Source: Streptomyces avidinii
GTDB lineage: Bacteria; Actinomycetota; Actinomycetes; Streptomycetales; Streptomycetaceae
Direction: 5' to 3'
Length of the DNA stretch: 64,000 nt
Assembly (NCBI RefSeq): GCF_014650695.1
Contig: NZ_BMVL01000002.1
Span: forward strand, 637,351 to 701,350
A model generated the notes under the pieces. It was not told the DNA's origin, ran no database searches, and was given only the letters and a program-made list of their open reading frames with translations. Position numbers and translations under genes: made by a program. Below, piece after piece: positions 17,754 to 27,066 of the stretch. The number at the start of each line of letters is the position of its first letter. Position 1 is the first letter of the stretch.

Positions 17754-18623
17754 CTACGCCGGTTCGACGGGCAGCCACAGTTCGCAGGTCGCGGTGCTGA
17801 AATCGGCCGCGCGCTCGAGGACCGCGACGATCGAAGGACCGGGCCGCAGACGCCAGGGGTTGGAGGGGAACCACTCGGTCGCGGTCGCGGCCCAGGTCGT
17901 CTGCAGTGCCTGTGGATGCGGTCCGGCGGTGCGGAAGACGGCCCACCTGCCGGCCGGCACCTCGATGGCGTCGAGATCGTCCGGGGCCGCCGTGTCCCGG
18001 GACACGGCGACGCCGTGCAGGTAGGTCAGTTCGCTGCCTTCCGTTCCGTCGGGGTCGAGGTCGTCGCAGACTTGCAGCAGGCCCCCCGGGTCGGCGTCGC
18101 CGAGGGACTTCAGCCGGAGATGCTCCTGCGGCGGCAGTGCGGCGATGTGCTGCTGGATGTGCGGATTGACGCCCTGATGGATGAGCGGAACCCGGGTGGC
18201 GTGTCCGACCAGCCGGAACGCGGGTCGGTCGACGAGGCGGGTGTCCATGGGGATGCTCCCTTCGACGGTCAGGCGGATCCTGAGCCGTGGTTGTGTGCGC
18301 AAAGGGCCTCCGTCGCGTCGCACGTCACGGGGTCCGACGCCGTGGACCGCACGGAACGCGCGTCCGAACGCCTCGGTCGAGCCGTATCCGTACCGGACGG
18401 CGATGCTCAGCAGATCGTCCTCGCCGCGAACGACGTCGGCGGCGGCGACGGTCATGCGGCGCCGGCGCACGTACTCCGACAGCGGCATGCCGGCCAACGA
18501 CGAGAACATCCGGCGCAGGTGGTATTCGGTCGTGCCGAGCTCCCCGGCCAATCCGTTGACGTCGAGCTCCTCGGCGAGGTGCTCCTCGACGAGATCGACA
18601 AGCTGGTTGAGTGCCGAGATCAC
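17754..18623 (-). CDS. AraC-family regulator with GyrI-like effector domain
   Basis: 289 residues. N-terminal AraC-type double HTH (LNQLVDLVEEHLAEELDVNG ... LSIAVRYGYGSTEAFGRAF, about 1-105), here at the N-terminus rather than the usual C-terminus. A GyrI/BmrR-like ligand domain follows (MDTRLVDRPAFRLVGHATRV ... FEVPAGRWAVF-like, about 130-289), ending CELWLPVEPA. Such proteins bind bulky hydrophobic or cationic ligands and often control efflux or detoxification. GTG 18623 was chosen for the AGGAGG 5 nt upstream. No obvious target gene adjoins it. Confidence 0.88.
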   Translation of the reverse strand: MISALNQLVDLVEEHLAEELDVNGLAGELGTTEYHLRRMFSSLAGMPLSEYVRRRRMTVAAADVVRGEDDLLSIAVRYGYGSTEAFGRAFRAVHGVGPRDVRRDGGPLRTQPRLRIRLTVEGSIPMDTRLVDRPAFRLVGHATRVPLIHQGVNPHIQQHIAALPPQEHLRLKSLGDADPGGLLQVCDDLDPDGTEGSELTYLHGVAVSRDTAAPDDLDAIEVPAGRWAVFRTAGPHPQALQTTWAATATEWFPSNPWRLRPGPSIVAVLERAADFSTATCELWLPVEPA

Positions 18624-18863
18624 GGGGCCTCCTTTCGGTGTCAACCCTGCCCGGCCGGACCCCGGCCGGACCCGACCGCTGCGGACCGATCCGATCATGC
18701 GGCTGGACCACTCGGTCCGGGTGGACCCGGGGCACTCGGCCGCGCCCGCTCGGCGGGCCGGAAGACCGACGTGGTCGGCACGTCCCCGCGCGGGGTGCGC
18801 AGCGGCCCGGCCTCCCCGCCCCGCGAAGGGCGGAGCCGACCGGGCCGGGTCGGACTCCTCGGG

Positions 18864-19994
18864 TCACAGGCCGTTGACGCGGGCGATCCTCTCCACGACC
18901 AGCGGCGCGAAGTTCGTCGTGATGGCTCGGCCCGTCCTGCGGCCCAGCCGGGAGTGCTGGATTCGAACCTGTGCCAGCAGTCGGCGGCTGCGCAGCGCCA
19001 TCTCCAGCTCGAACCGGGTACGGGGGTCACGCAGCCCCGCCCCGAAGAGCTTCTCCAGCTGCCGCATGCGGTACCGCACGGTCTGGGGATGCACGCTCAA
19101 GGCCTTCGCGGCCTCGGGGGCGCCACCCCCTTCGAGCCAGGCGAGGAGGGTCACCTCCAGGCGCTCGCTCTGACGTGGGGTCAAGCCGGCCAAGGGCCGC
19201 AGCGAGTGGGCGGCCAACGCGCGGGCCAGCGGTTGGTCCTGGAGGAGCAGCAGCGACGAGAGGTGGTCGTCGACGAAGACGGGCCGGGTCTCCACACTCG
19301 GGCGGGCCGGGGTCAGGGCGAGCAGGCGCAGGGCCCACCGCAGGGAGGACGCGGTGTCCGTGAGGGGAACTTCGTGGCCCACGGCTGCGAGGCGGCCGCG
19401 CAGCGGGAGTTCCAGCGTGGCGCGGGTGTCCGGGTCCGAACCCGGGACCAAGAGACAGGGCTGGCCCGCGAACACGCCGACGAGAGGGTTGTCGAGCAAG
19501 GCCGCCAACTGCTGCGTCTCGCCGGGCGTGGCCAGTACGACGGCTCGTACGGCTGGTGGCAGCGGCCAGCCGGCCGCTTCGGCCAGCTCGGCGAGGGACC
19601 GCCCGGAGGCAGACCTGGCGTCGGTGAGCGCCTTGAACAGGTCCTGACGTGCCCGGTCGGACGGTTCGGCCGACCCGTACCAGTCCCGGTGGCCTTCCTC
19701 CTGCTCCTCCTCGGTTCTGTCCTCGCCGGCTCCCTCTGTACGGGGGTCGCCGCCGCTCGGGTTCCGGCTACCGGGTTGCCGGTAGCCGAGGGCGGTGCAC
19801 AGTGCTTTCTCCACCGAGAGCCTGAGCGCTTCGTCATCGATGGTGCCGTAGGCGTCGACATGTGCGGTGAGTGCCGGAGTCCCGCGCAGGAGCTCCTTCA
19901 CTATCTCGTCGGCCAGCACGGGGAGCTCCCTGCGCAGGACGCGTGTCCACTCGCCGCGGGGGCGGGACCAGATGCGGTTCAGGAGTTCGCACAT
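18864..19994 (-). CDS. PucR-family transcriptional regulator
   Basis: 376 residues with the C-terminal PucR HTH (LTLLAWLEGGGAPEAAKALS and VHPQTVRYRMRQLEKLFG, about 285-335), preceded by a GGDEF-like/regulatory mid-domain (PLPPAVRAVVLATPGETQQL onward). The N-terminus (ELLNRIWSRPRGEWTRVLRR ... EIVKELLRG) resembles the helical region of Streptomyces PucR paralogues. The acidic stretch EDRTEEEQEEGHRDWYG is a linker. ATG 19994 is followed by the expected MCELLNRIW start. Target genes unknown. The gene is monocistronic, and the AT-rich region upstream probably holds its promoter. Confidence 0.85.
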   Translation of the reverse strand: MCELLNRIWSRPRGEWTRVLRRELPVLADEIVKELLRGTPALTAHVDAYGTIDDEALRLSVEKALCTALGYRQPGSRNPSGGDPRTEGAGEDRTEEEQEEGHRDWYGSAEPSDRARQDLFKALTDARSASGRSLAELAEAAGWPLPPAVRAVVLATPGETQQLAALLDNPLVGVFAGQPCLLVPGSDPDTRATLELPLRGRLAAVGHEVPLTDTASSLRWALRLLALTPARPSVETRPVFVDDHLSSLLLLQDQPLARALAAHSLRPLAGLTPRQSERLEVTLLAWLEGGGAPEAAKALSVHPQTVRYRMRQLEKLFGAGLRDPRTRFELEMALRSRRLLAQVRIQHSRLGRRTGRAITTNFAPLVVERIARVNGL

Positions 19995-20382
19995 CGTTTT
20001 CCTCGTTCATGCGGGTGAGGCCTGTCCGATGGGAAGGCAGGAAGCCGACCGCAGGACATCTGAATCGTCGATCCTCTTGCTGGATAGGCGGGTTGATGCC
20101 TCGGTTCTGCCTCGTGGGAGCTTCGGTCCCTGCGGTCGTCCCTCAGCGGTGCCTCGTTGCTGTCGTCGGAATGCGGGGTGACAGGCGGCAGCGCCGCGGC
20201 CTGTCATGAACCCGTCGGAAGAAGATCTTCCGGATTGTTGGATGTGTGGAGACACGCTGCGGGAAATTATCACTTTTCGACAATTCCTGTGGAGATGCTG
20301 TGTGCCTCCAGCATGCTGCTCCTCTCGTCCCGCTACACGGCTGTCACGACGGGCCCCGCGCGGCCCTGGCGACACGGGCGGG
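19995..20382. other. AT-richer intergenic region between the ABC-F gene and pucR-like gene (no supported gene)
   Basis: 388 nt. The centre (about 20215-20300) is unusually AT-rich for this DNA, including GAAATTATCACTTTTCGACA. It is bounded by a small inverted repeat GAAGATCTTC (20220-20229). It lies upstream of the PucR-family gene and is the probable promoter region. A + strand frame from 20206 contains a CWMCG segment but has no family similarity. Confidence 0.5.
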
Positions 20383-21965
20383 TCAGGGGATCGTTCGGCC
20401 GTCGCGCAGTTCCAGGTGCTCGCCCGGGAAGCGCCGGCGGAAGCCGCTGTCGTGCGAGACCGCGACCACCGCTCCCGGGTACGCCGCGAGCGCCGCCTCC
20501 AGGTCCTCGACCAGGTCGAGCGCGATGTGGTTCGTCGGCTCGTCGAGTACGAGAAGGTCCGCGGGCCGGGTCACCAGGGTCGCGATCTGCAGCCGCCGCT
20601 GCTGTCCCGCCGACAGCGCCGCGACCGGAACGTCCAGGTCCTCCTCGCGGAACAGCCCCAGCGCCAACAGCTGTTCGGCGTACTCCTCCGGCAGCCCGGG
20701 CCGCCCGGCGGCGAAAGCCGCGAGCAGCGGGAGCCGCGTGGAGCGCGCCGGCAGTTCCTGCGCCAGGTACCCGATGCGGGCGGGCCGGCGTACCGCTCCT
20801 CTGTCCGGTTCGAGGTCGCCCGCCATGACGCGTAGCAGCGTCGTCTTGCCGGCTCCGTTCTCCCCCGTGACCAGCAGCCGCTGTCCCGGCGTGATGGCCA
20901 ACCGGCCGTCCAGGCGCAGCCGTTCACCGACCGCCACCCCGTCGAATTGGGCGAGCGGCGCATCGGCGCGCTGCCCGGCGCCGCCCGCCGGCGGGGCCGC
21001 CGTGAACCGCAGGGGCTCGGGAGGCGCCGCGACGGGGTTGCCCCGCAGCCGGGCCAGCCGCTCCCGGGCCGCCCTCACCTGCCCTCCGAGCTTCGCCTCG
21101 TGGGCGCGGCGATGCTTGCCGAAGCCCTGCCGGGGTTCCTTGCCGGTGGTGGCCATCCGTTGCGCTGCCGCCTGGAGCAGTTCCTCGGTGCGGGCGAGCT
21201 CCTGGAGCCAGTCCGCGTACTCCTGTTCCGCACGGCGGCGGGCGGCGGCCTTTGCGGCGCGGTAGCCCGGCCAGCCGTCGCCGTAGCGGTGCACGGTGCG
21301 CGCACCGCGGTCGACCTCCAGGATCGTGGTGGCGATGCGCTCCAGGAAGCCGCGGTCGTGGGTCACCGCGACGACGGTGCCCCGATGTGCGCGCAGGTAC
21401 TCCTCCAGCCAGCGCACCGCCGCGGCGTCGAGGTGGTTCGTCGGCTCGTCGAGGAGGAGCAGCTCGGGGGCGGCGGCCAGCACGCAGGCGAGCGCGAGCC
21501 TCGACTGCTCGCCTCCGGAGAGCGAGCCGAGGAGGCGGTCGCGGGTGATCCCGGCGAGGCCGAGGCCGTGCAGGGCGGCGTCGACGCGGGCATCCGCCTC
21601 GTATCCGCCGCGCTCCTCGTAGGCGATCAGCAGCTCGCCGTAGGCGTCGAGTTCGTCCTGCGGCGCCCCGGCGAGACCCTGCTCCGCCGCACGCAGCCGG
21701 TGTTCCATGTCGCGCAGTTCGGCGAGGGCGAGATCGACCGCGTCCTGGACGGTGCGGTCCGGGTCGAGGTCGAGGGTCTGGGCGAGGTGGCCGGTACCGC
21801 CGGGGAAGGTGACGGTGACCTGCCCGGCGTCCGGCACCTCGGCCCCGGCGAGCAGCCGCAGCAGCGTGGACTTGCCGGAGCCGTTCTCGCCGATGACTGC
21901 GGCCTTCTCACCCGGCCGAACGGTGAAGGAGACCTGGTCGAGGACGGTCCGGACCGCCGGATCCC
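20383..21965 (-). pseudogene. ABC-F ATPase missing its N-terminus and start codon
   Basis: Two ABC ATPase domains without membrane segments, the ABC-F (ribosome-associated/antibiotic-protection) plan. NBD1 has Walker A GENGSGKST (codons near 21865-21893), signature LSGGEQSRLALA and LLLLDEPTNHLD. NBD2 has GENGAGKTT and LSAGQQRRLQ. Conserved sequence reaches back to RTVLDQVSFTVRPGEKAAVI at about 21950. From there up to the in-frame TGA near 22160 there is no ATG, GTG or TTG. The first available start is GTG 21837, downstream of Walker A, which would destroy NBD1. The usual first 20-25 residues are absent, and the frame overlaps the end of the upstream regulator. Probably a deletion fusion; function, if any, would need a non-canonical start. 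Confidence 0.72.
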
Positions 21966-22936
21966 GCGAAGCGCCCTCCCCGCGCCTCGGGCTCGCCGTC
22001 CGGCTCCGGGCGCGGTTGCAGCCAGCCGCGAATGGCGGCCTGGACGCCGGCCTGGAAGCGGGTGTCGGCGCCGAGTTCCTCCAGCATGCGGGTGATCCGC
22101 CGGCGGGCGGTGTGCACGTGCACTCCGAGCCGGCGCGCGATGGTCTCGTCCTTCAGGCCGGAGGCGAGCAGCCCGAGCAGTTCCCGCTCGTCCGAGGTGA
22201 GGGGGCTGCCGGGACTGCCGACGGGGGTGGCGCGCGCCCACAGCGACTCGAACAACGGCAGCGCGGCCCGGTGCAGCAGGGATTCGCCGAACACCAGGGC
22301 CGCTCCACCGGATCCGTCGTCGTTCCCGGGCGGCGGTGGCAGTAGGCAGGTCCGCCGGTCCACGAGGACCAGGTCAGTGGGCAGGCGCCGGCCGATCCTG
22401 GCCTGGAGGCCGAGTCGGGTGAGGGCGATCAGCTCCCTCGCCCGGTCCGGGAAGTCGGTGCCGCGCCGGTCGGTGACGGTCCGTACGGCGACGCCGCGCG
22501 CCAGCAGGCGGCGGAGGCGGTCCCGGACGACCTCCCCGGCCTCTCCCGCCCCTCCCACCTCTCCGGCACCCTCGCCGCCGGGCGCCGCCTCCGGTGCCTG
22601 CGGTGCCTGCGCCGTGCGGTCGAGTATCAGCACCTCCGTCTCGGCGGCGTCGAGCATGGCCTCCAGGCGGGCCCCGACCTCTTCGAGGCCCGTGAGGATC
22701 TCGATGCCGGCCGGGGGTTCGGGGGGCCTCGGGGGCTGCGGCGGAAGCCGGTGGGCCAGCCGGTCGGCGTAGGAGCGCAGGGACTTCAGGTCCGCCGACT
22801 CCTGGTGCAGCAGGGCCTGCCGGCGCTGGATGAGTACGCGCAGCAGGTCGGCCGGGTCGGCGGCCGTGTGGATCACCGGCCTGCTGTCGTCCTGCGTGCG
22901 GGCGGGAGTCCGGTCGTGCGGGTCGGTTTCGATCAT
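21908..22936 (-). CDS. TrmB/LuxR-type transcriptional regulator beside the M4 protease
   Basis: 342 residues. A helical linker (LLRVLIQRRQALLHQESADL), an HKD/PLD-like sensing domain (GIEILTGLEEVGARLEAMLD, EVLILDRTA, DLVLVDRRTC) and a C-terminal LuxR HTH (LTSDERELLGLLASGLKDET and RRLGVHVHTARRRI). Paralogous in layout to the regulator at 15762-16754. It is divergent from the M4 protease across 149 nt, so both probably share a control region. ATG 22936 was used; a GTG 21 codon-bases upstream region also exists and no clear ribosome site decides. The C-terminal tail after RGWLQ looks foreign and overlaps the ABC-F frame, suggesting its natural stop was lost in the deletion that damaged ABC-F. Confidence 0.8.
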   Translation of the reverse strand: MIETDPHDRTPARTQDDSRPVIHTAADPADLLRVLIQRRQALLHQESADLKSLRSYADRLAHRLPPQPPRPPEPPAGIEILTGLEEVGARLEAMLDAAETEVLILDRTAQAPQAPEAAPGGEGAGEVGGAGEAGEVVRDRLRRLLARGVAVRTVTDRRGTDFPDRARELIALTRLGLQARIGRRLPTDLVLVDRRTCLLPPPPGNDDGSGGAALVFGESLLHRAALPLFESLWARATPVGSPGSPLTSDERELLGLLASGLKDETIARRLGVHVHTARRRITRMLEELGADTRFQAGVQAAIRGWLQPRPEPDGEPEARGGRFAGSGGPDRPRPGLLHRSAG

Positions 22937-23085
22937 GCCGGGGATTTTGACCGCCTTCACAGAGCCCCCACAAGTGTGCATGGCCACTTCTGAGGGGGGC
23001 TCGGCTCTGGTCCGGAGCCGCCCGCGGCGCTTGCATGGCGGCGACTCACAGCAACGCATCAGGCACTCATGGTTGAGGAGACCCC

Positions 23086-25935
23086 TTGTCAGAGTTCAGC
23101 GCAGGTTCGTCGGCGCCCACCCCTGCCGCACGACGGATATGGCGGAAAGAACTCCGCTCCGCCGGAGGAATAGCGGTTCTGCTGGCCGCCGCAATGACCT
23201 TGCAAGCGTCGCCGGCATGGGCCGCGGACCCCGGCCCCTCGAACGCCGTCCCCGGCCAGGACACCGCGACCCCGGTGCTCGTCGAGGGCATACGGGAGCC
23301 CGTGGACGCCAAGGCCGCCCCGGCCGACGCGGCACGCCAGCACCTCGCCGCGAACAAGAGCCGCTACCGGATCCCCCGGGCGGGCAGCGACCTCGTCCCC
23401 CTGGCGGCGACGGCCACCGGCTCCAAGGACGAGACGGTGCGCCTGCAGCAGAAGCACCGCGGTGTCGACGTCCTGGGCGGCCAGTACGTCGTGCGCATGC
23501 AGAAGCAGGACGGCAAGCGGGTGGTCACCGGCACCTCGGGGCACTACTTCACCGCCCTGAGCACCGACGTCACGCCCCAGGTCGCCGAGGACGTGGCGGT
23601 CCGCCGCGCCGTGGCCGCCACGGCCCGCCGGCTGGGAGCGGCACTCGGCAAGAGCCAGGCGCCCCGGTCCGAGTCCGGTGATCCGGCGGCCACCGGCATG
23701 ACCGGTGAGGCCAGGGGCCTGGTCGTGCTGCCCAAGGGGGCCGGCGTCCTCGCCTACCGCGTCACCGTGCGCGGCACCGCCCCCGGCACCGGGGCCCCGG
23801 TCGTGGACGAGGTGTACGTGGATGCCCGCTCGGGCTACCCGGCGCTCCAGTACAGCGCACTGAAGACGATGGCGGCCCCGGAGGCCCGGGCGGCCGGCGA
23901 GGCCGCCGAGGGCCCGACGGCGGACGGCCCGCCGGCCGCGCCGGCGAACCTGGTTCCGGAGACCGGGTCCGGGGCTCGGCTCAGCGGCGCCGCGACCTCA
24001 CTGGACATCGCCTACGACCCGGCGGCCGGCAGCTACCTCCTCGCGGACGCGGGCCGCATGCGCGCCACCACCAAGAGCCTGCTGGCCACGTGGGACGCCC
24101 GTGGCAAGTCCGTGTCGGAGACCTCGGGCAGGTGGCCCGCCGGCCTCACGATGTTCACCTCCCCGAACACCGCCTTCGGCGCCGCCGCCACGGACTCGGG
24201 AGCCGTGGACGCCCACTGGAACGCGGGCCAGGTCTACGACTTCTACAAGAAGAACCTCGGGCGCGACAGCCTCGACGGGAGTGGCGGGGCCGTCAACTCC
24301 CTGGTCGGCGTGACGTACTACGGCCAGCCCTACGCCAACGCGTTCTGGGACGGCACCAAGATGGTCTACGGCATCGGGGACTCCGAGTTCAAGCCGATGT
24401 CGGCCGACACGGACGTCGTCGGCCACGAGATGACCCACGGGGTGATCGAGCACACGGCGAACCTGGTCTACGCGGGCCAGTCCGGCGCCCTGAACGAGGC
24501 CCTGGCCGACTACTTCGGCAACGCGATCGACGTCACCGCGAGCGGGACGCCGATGAGCGCCCCGACCGCCGGCCTGATCGGCGAGGACCTGTGCCGCACG
24601 AAGGCGGCCGCCGACTGCGCCCTGCGCGACCTCAACGACGGGGCCACCACCTCGAAGAGCTTCCTGGGCGTTTCGTTTGCCACCGACAACGGCGGGGTGC
24701 ACCTCAACTCGACTATCTTCTCAGGCGCGTTGTGGGACATGCGCGAGGACCTGGGCGGTGAACTGGCCGACAGGATCGTGTACAAGGCCGTCACCGAGTA
24801 CATGACGCCGATCGACGGGTTCACCGAGGCCCGGGGCGCGGTCCTCGCCGCGGCCAAGGCGCTGGGCGCGACCTCCGGCCAGCAGAACGCGGTCAAGCGG
24901 TCGTTCAACGCCCACGGCATCGTCCCGGGCTGGGAGCTGGCCCTCGGCGTCGACACCGACACCCTCTTCGGCAAGCTGAACACCATCGACTCCGGGGTGG
25001 GTGCGGGCGGAGGCTGGTGGACGGCCTCCAAGTCCAACGACGACGGTTCCGAGCCCTACTCGGTCTACGCCGGCCGGCTGGACGGCAAGGGCGCCCCGAA
25101 GGTGATCAGCCCCAACGACGGCCGCTACCACACCGCCCCGGCCACCGACGGCAAGACCGTGGTGTGGACGGCGTACGGCCCGACCTCGGTCGACGTCCTC
25201 TCCCGTCCCGTCGCGGGCGGCCCGGTCAAGACCCTCTACAGCTCGATGACCGGCGTCGCGGGCCTGCGGGTGGAGAAGAACACCGTCGTGTTCGAGGAGT
25301 ACGACATCCTCGGCGGCCGGCACGTCGGCTACATGCGGCCCACCGACAAGGCCCCGGTCTTCACCGACGGACGGAAGTGGAACACCCTGACCGCCCTCCC
25401 CTCCATCAGCGACAACAAGATCGCCTACGCGAAGCTGTACCCGCAGGGCGGCTCCTACCGGCTGGGCGTGGAGGTCGTCGACCTCGCCACCGGCAAGGCG
25501 GTGCTGACCGAGCAGCTCGACGAGCCGGTGAGCCTCGGCCAGACCGGCATCAACGGCAAGAACGTGTTCTGGCTGGCCGACACCGACGAGAGCGACGGCG
25601 GTCTGACGTCGGTGATCAGCTCCGGCCTGGACGGCCGCGGCGCCTTCATCGTCAGCAGCGAGCACAAGCCGGGCGCCTTCATCGCCTCCGACCTGACGGT
25701 CTCGCAGGACGCGCTGACCCTCGTCGCCCAGACGCCCGACACGCGGTACCGCAACGAGTCGCTCTCCAAGCTGTGGCAGCTGACCACGGACGGCTCCCGC
25801 CGCGAGCGGGTCTCCTGCAACCGCGGTGAGCAGAACTACCCGGCGGCCGGCGCGGGCCGCCAGGTAGCCTGGCTGGACGCGACCACCGGCTCCACCGACC
25901 TGGTGGTCCGGGAGCGCCCGGCCGGCACCTGCTGA
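23086..25935 (+). CDS. Secreted M4 (thermolysin-type) metalloprotease with C-terminal beta-propeller-like domain
   Basis: 949 residues. Signal peptide (SAGGIAVLLAAAMTLQASPAWA), FTP/PepSY propeptide to about 300, then the M4 domain with zinc motif HEMTH (His447, Glu448, His451), third ligand Glu471 (GALNEALADYFGN) and catalytic His539 (GGVHLNS). After about residue 620 comes a long beta-rich region of TolB/propeller type (VVWTAYGPTSVDVLSR, NKIAYAKLYPQGG, NVFWLADTD), unusual in length for M4 enzymes, which are often about 550 residues in precursors. The start is TTG 23086 with GAGGAG 7 nt upstream. It degrades extracellular protein; a hairpin terminator follows. Confidence 0.92.
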   Translation: MSEFSAGSSAPTPAARRIWRKELRSAGGIAVLLAAAMTLQASPAWAADPGPSNAVPGQDTATPVLVEGIREPVDAKAAPADAARQHLAANKSRYRIPRAGSDLVPLAATATGSKDETVRLQQKHRGVDVLGGQYVVRMQKQDGKRVVTGTSGHYFTALSTDVTPQVAEDVAVRRAVAATARRLGAALGKSQAPRSESGDPAATGMTGEARGLVVLPKGAGVLAYRVTVRGTAPGTGAPVVDEVYVDARSGYPALQYSALKTMAAPEARAAGEAAEGPTADGPPAAPANLVPETGSGARLSGAATSLDIAYDPAAGSYLLADAGRMRATTKSLLATWDARGKSVSETSGRWPAGLTMFTSPNTAFGAAATDSGAVDAHWNAGQVYDFYKKNLGRDSLDGSGGAVNSLVGVTYYGQPYANAFWDGTKMVYGIGDSEFKPMSADTDVVGHEMTHGVIEHTANLVYAGQSGALNEALADYFGNAIDVTASGTPMSAPTAGLIGEDLCRTKAAADCALRDLNDGATTSKSFLGVSFATDNGGVHLNSTIFSGALWDMREDLGGELADRIVYKAVTEYMTPIDGFTEARGAVLAAAKALGATSGQQNAVKRSFNAHGIVPGWELALGVDTDTLFGKLNTIDSGVGAGGGWWTASKSNDDGSEPYSVYAGRLDGKGAPKVISPNDGRYHTAPATDGKTVVWTAYGPTSVDVLSRPVAGGPVKTLYSSMTGVAGLRVEKNTVVFEEYDILGGRHVGYMRPTDKAPVFTDGRKWNTLTALPSISDNKIAYAKLYPQGGSYRLGVEVVDLATGKAVLTEQLDEPVSLGQTGINGKNVFWLADTDESDGGLTSVISSGLDGRGAFIVSSEHKPGAFIASDLTVSQDALTLVAQTPDTRYRNESLSKLWQLTTDGSRRERVSCNRGEQNYPAAGAGRQVAWLDATTGSTDLVVRERPAGTC

Positions 25936-25950
25936 TCCCTACCGACGAAC

Positions 25951-25983
25951 GACGGGGCCGACGGTCGTACCGCCGGCCCCGTC
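25951..25983 (+). terminator. Terminator after the M4 protease
   Basis: GACGGGGCCG (25951-25960) pairs with CGGCCCCGTC (25974-25983), a 10-bp perfect stem beginning 15 nt after the stop codon. Confidence 0.7.
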
Positions 25984-26048
25984 CGCGTCCCCGCCCCACG
26001 ACGGGCTGCGCACCCTCCGGCCGAGGCATCGATAGGGAGGGAGTCGGG

Positions 26049-26396
26049 ATGACGCTCGTCATCGAACTGCGGCGCGGAGTCCTGGCCTCCCGGACCGGAC
26101 GGAAGCCAGGGCCGCGTCCGGCAGCGGGGACGCTGGAGCGGACAGTCGTCGATGACGAGTTCTGGACGGCTCTCGAAAGGCTGGGCCGACACCGGCTGAC
26201 CACCCTGGCCGACGTCGATCCTTACGGGAACACCGTGCTGCGCGGTCAGGCAGTGGAGCGGATGGTGCGGGAACTGGAGAGTTCGGATCTCGCTCGGTTG
26301 AAGGGCGTCGGGCACGAGGCGATGACGGCCCTGTTGGCCTGGGGCCTGCGCTGCCGTTCGGACAGCAGCCTGCGCATTGCCTTCTCGGGCGACTAG
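26049..26396 (+). CDS. Small conserved Streptomyces protein of unknown function
   Basis: 115 residues, no signal peptide or membrane helix. It has a basic Arg-rich front (LASRTGRKPGPRP), then GTLERTVVDDEFWTALERLG and LADVDPYGNTVLRGQAVERM, and ends SLRIAFSGD. I recognise this as a recurrent Streptomyces hypothetical protein with TLERTVV, LDPYGD and a closing RI.F.GD motif, but no function is known to me. The ribosome site is excellent (AGGGAGGGAG just upstream of ATG 26049). Monocistronic. Confidence 0.8.
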   Translation: MTLVIELRRGVLASRTGRKPGPRPAAGTLERTVVDDEFWTALERLGRHRLTTLADVDPYGNTVLRGQAVERMVRELESSDLARLKGVGHEAMTALLAWGLRCRSDSSLRIAFSGD

Positions 26397-26537
26397 GGCC
26401 TGCTCGGCGGAACATGCCGGGCGGCCCACCGGCGCTGAATCGCTGTAGCGACCCGCCGACAACGAGCTGGGTGGAACAGGTTGGGCCCGTCGAAAAATAC
26501 TTCGACATCGGTCGCGTGATCGGGGACGCTTCGCGCG

Positions 26538-27044
26538 ATGACCAGAATCGACGACACACCGTCCGCGTGGGACGAGCGCACCCAGCTCACCACGTTTCTC
26601 GACTACACACGTGACACCGCCCGGGCCAAGTGCGATGGCGTCTCCGCGGAGAACGCCCGCAAGGCGCTCCTGCCGGGCTCACCGCTGATGACCATGAGCG
26701 GATTGATCAACCACCTCCGCTGGGTCGAGTACCACTGGTTCCAGGTGGTCTTCCTCGGCGAGGAAGACCGGGGCCCCTGGACCGATGAGGACCCCGACCG
26801 CGAGATGCGCATCGCCGTCGACTTCCCGCTCACGCAGTTGCTCGACGAATACGCCGAACAGAGCGCCCGCTACCGCGAACTGGTCGCCGGGCACAGCCTG
26901 GACGCCCAGGCCAAGGGAGCCGTCCGCGACGGTCTCCATGTCGACCTGCGCTGGATCCTCCTTCACCTCACCGAGGAGACGGCCCGCCACAACGGCCACC
27001 TGGACATCCTGCGCGAGATGCTCGACGGCCGGACCGGCAACTAG
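26538..27044 (+). CDS. DinB-like (DUF664) family protein
   Basis: 168-residue four-helix DinB/DUF664 protein. Seen: LINHLRWVEYHW (about 53-64) with the first metal His, and HLTEETARHNGHLDILREML (about 140-159) with the other two His. This matches the metal-binding triad of the superfamily, which includes mycothiol- and bacillithiol-dependent transferases. In actinobacteria many members are mycothiol-dependent detoxification enzymes, so that is the best guess here. ATG 26538 is preceded only by GGGGACG. Monocistronic. Confidence 0.85.
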   Translation: MTRIDDTPSAWDERTQLTTFLDYTRDTARAKCDGVSAENARKALLPGSPLMTMSGLINHLRWVEYHWFQVVFLGEEDRGPWTDEDPDREMRIAVDFPLTQLLDEYAEQSARYRELVAGHSLDAQAKGAVRDGLHVDLRWILLHLTEETARHNGHLDILREMLDGRTGN

Positions 27045-27066
27045 ACCCGGCGGAGCCAGAGTCAAA

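Noticed and set aside
20206..20835. Plus-strand frame starting MNPSEEDLPDCWMCG
   Set aside because: After about 30 codons it runs antisense through the ABC-F gene with no domain; the CxxC is probably chance in the AT-richer promoter region.
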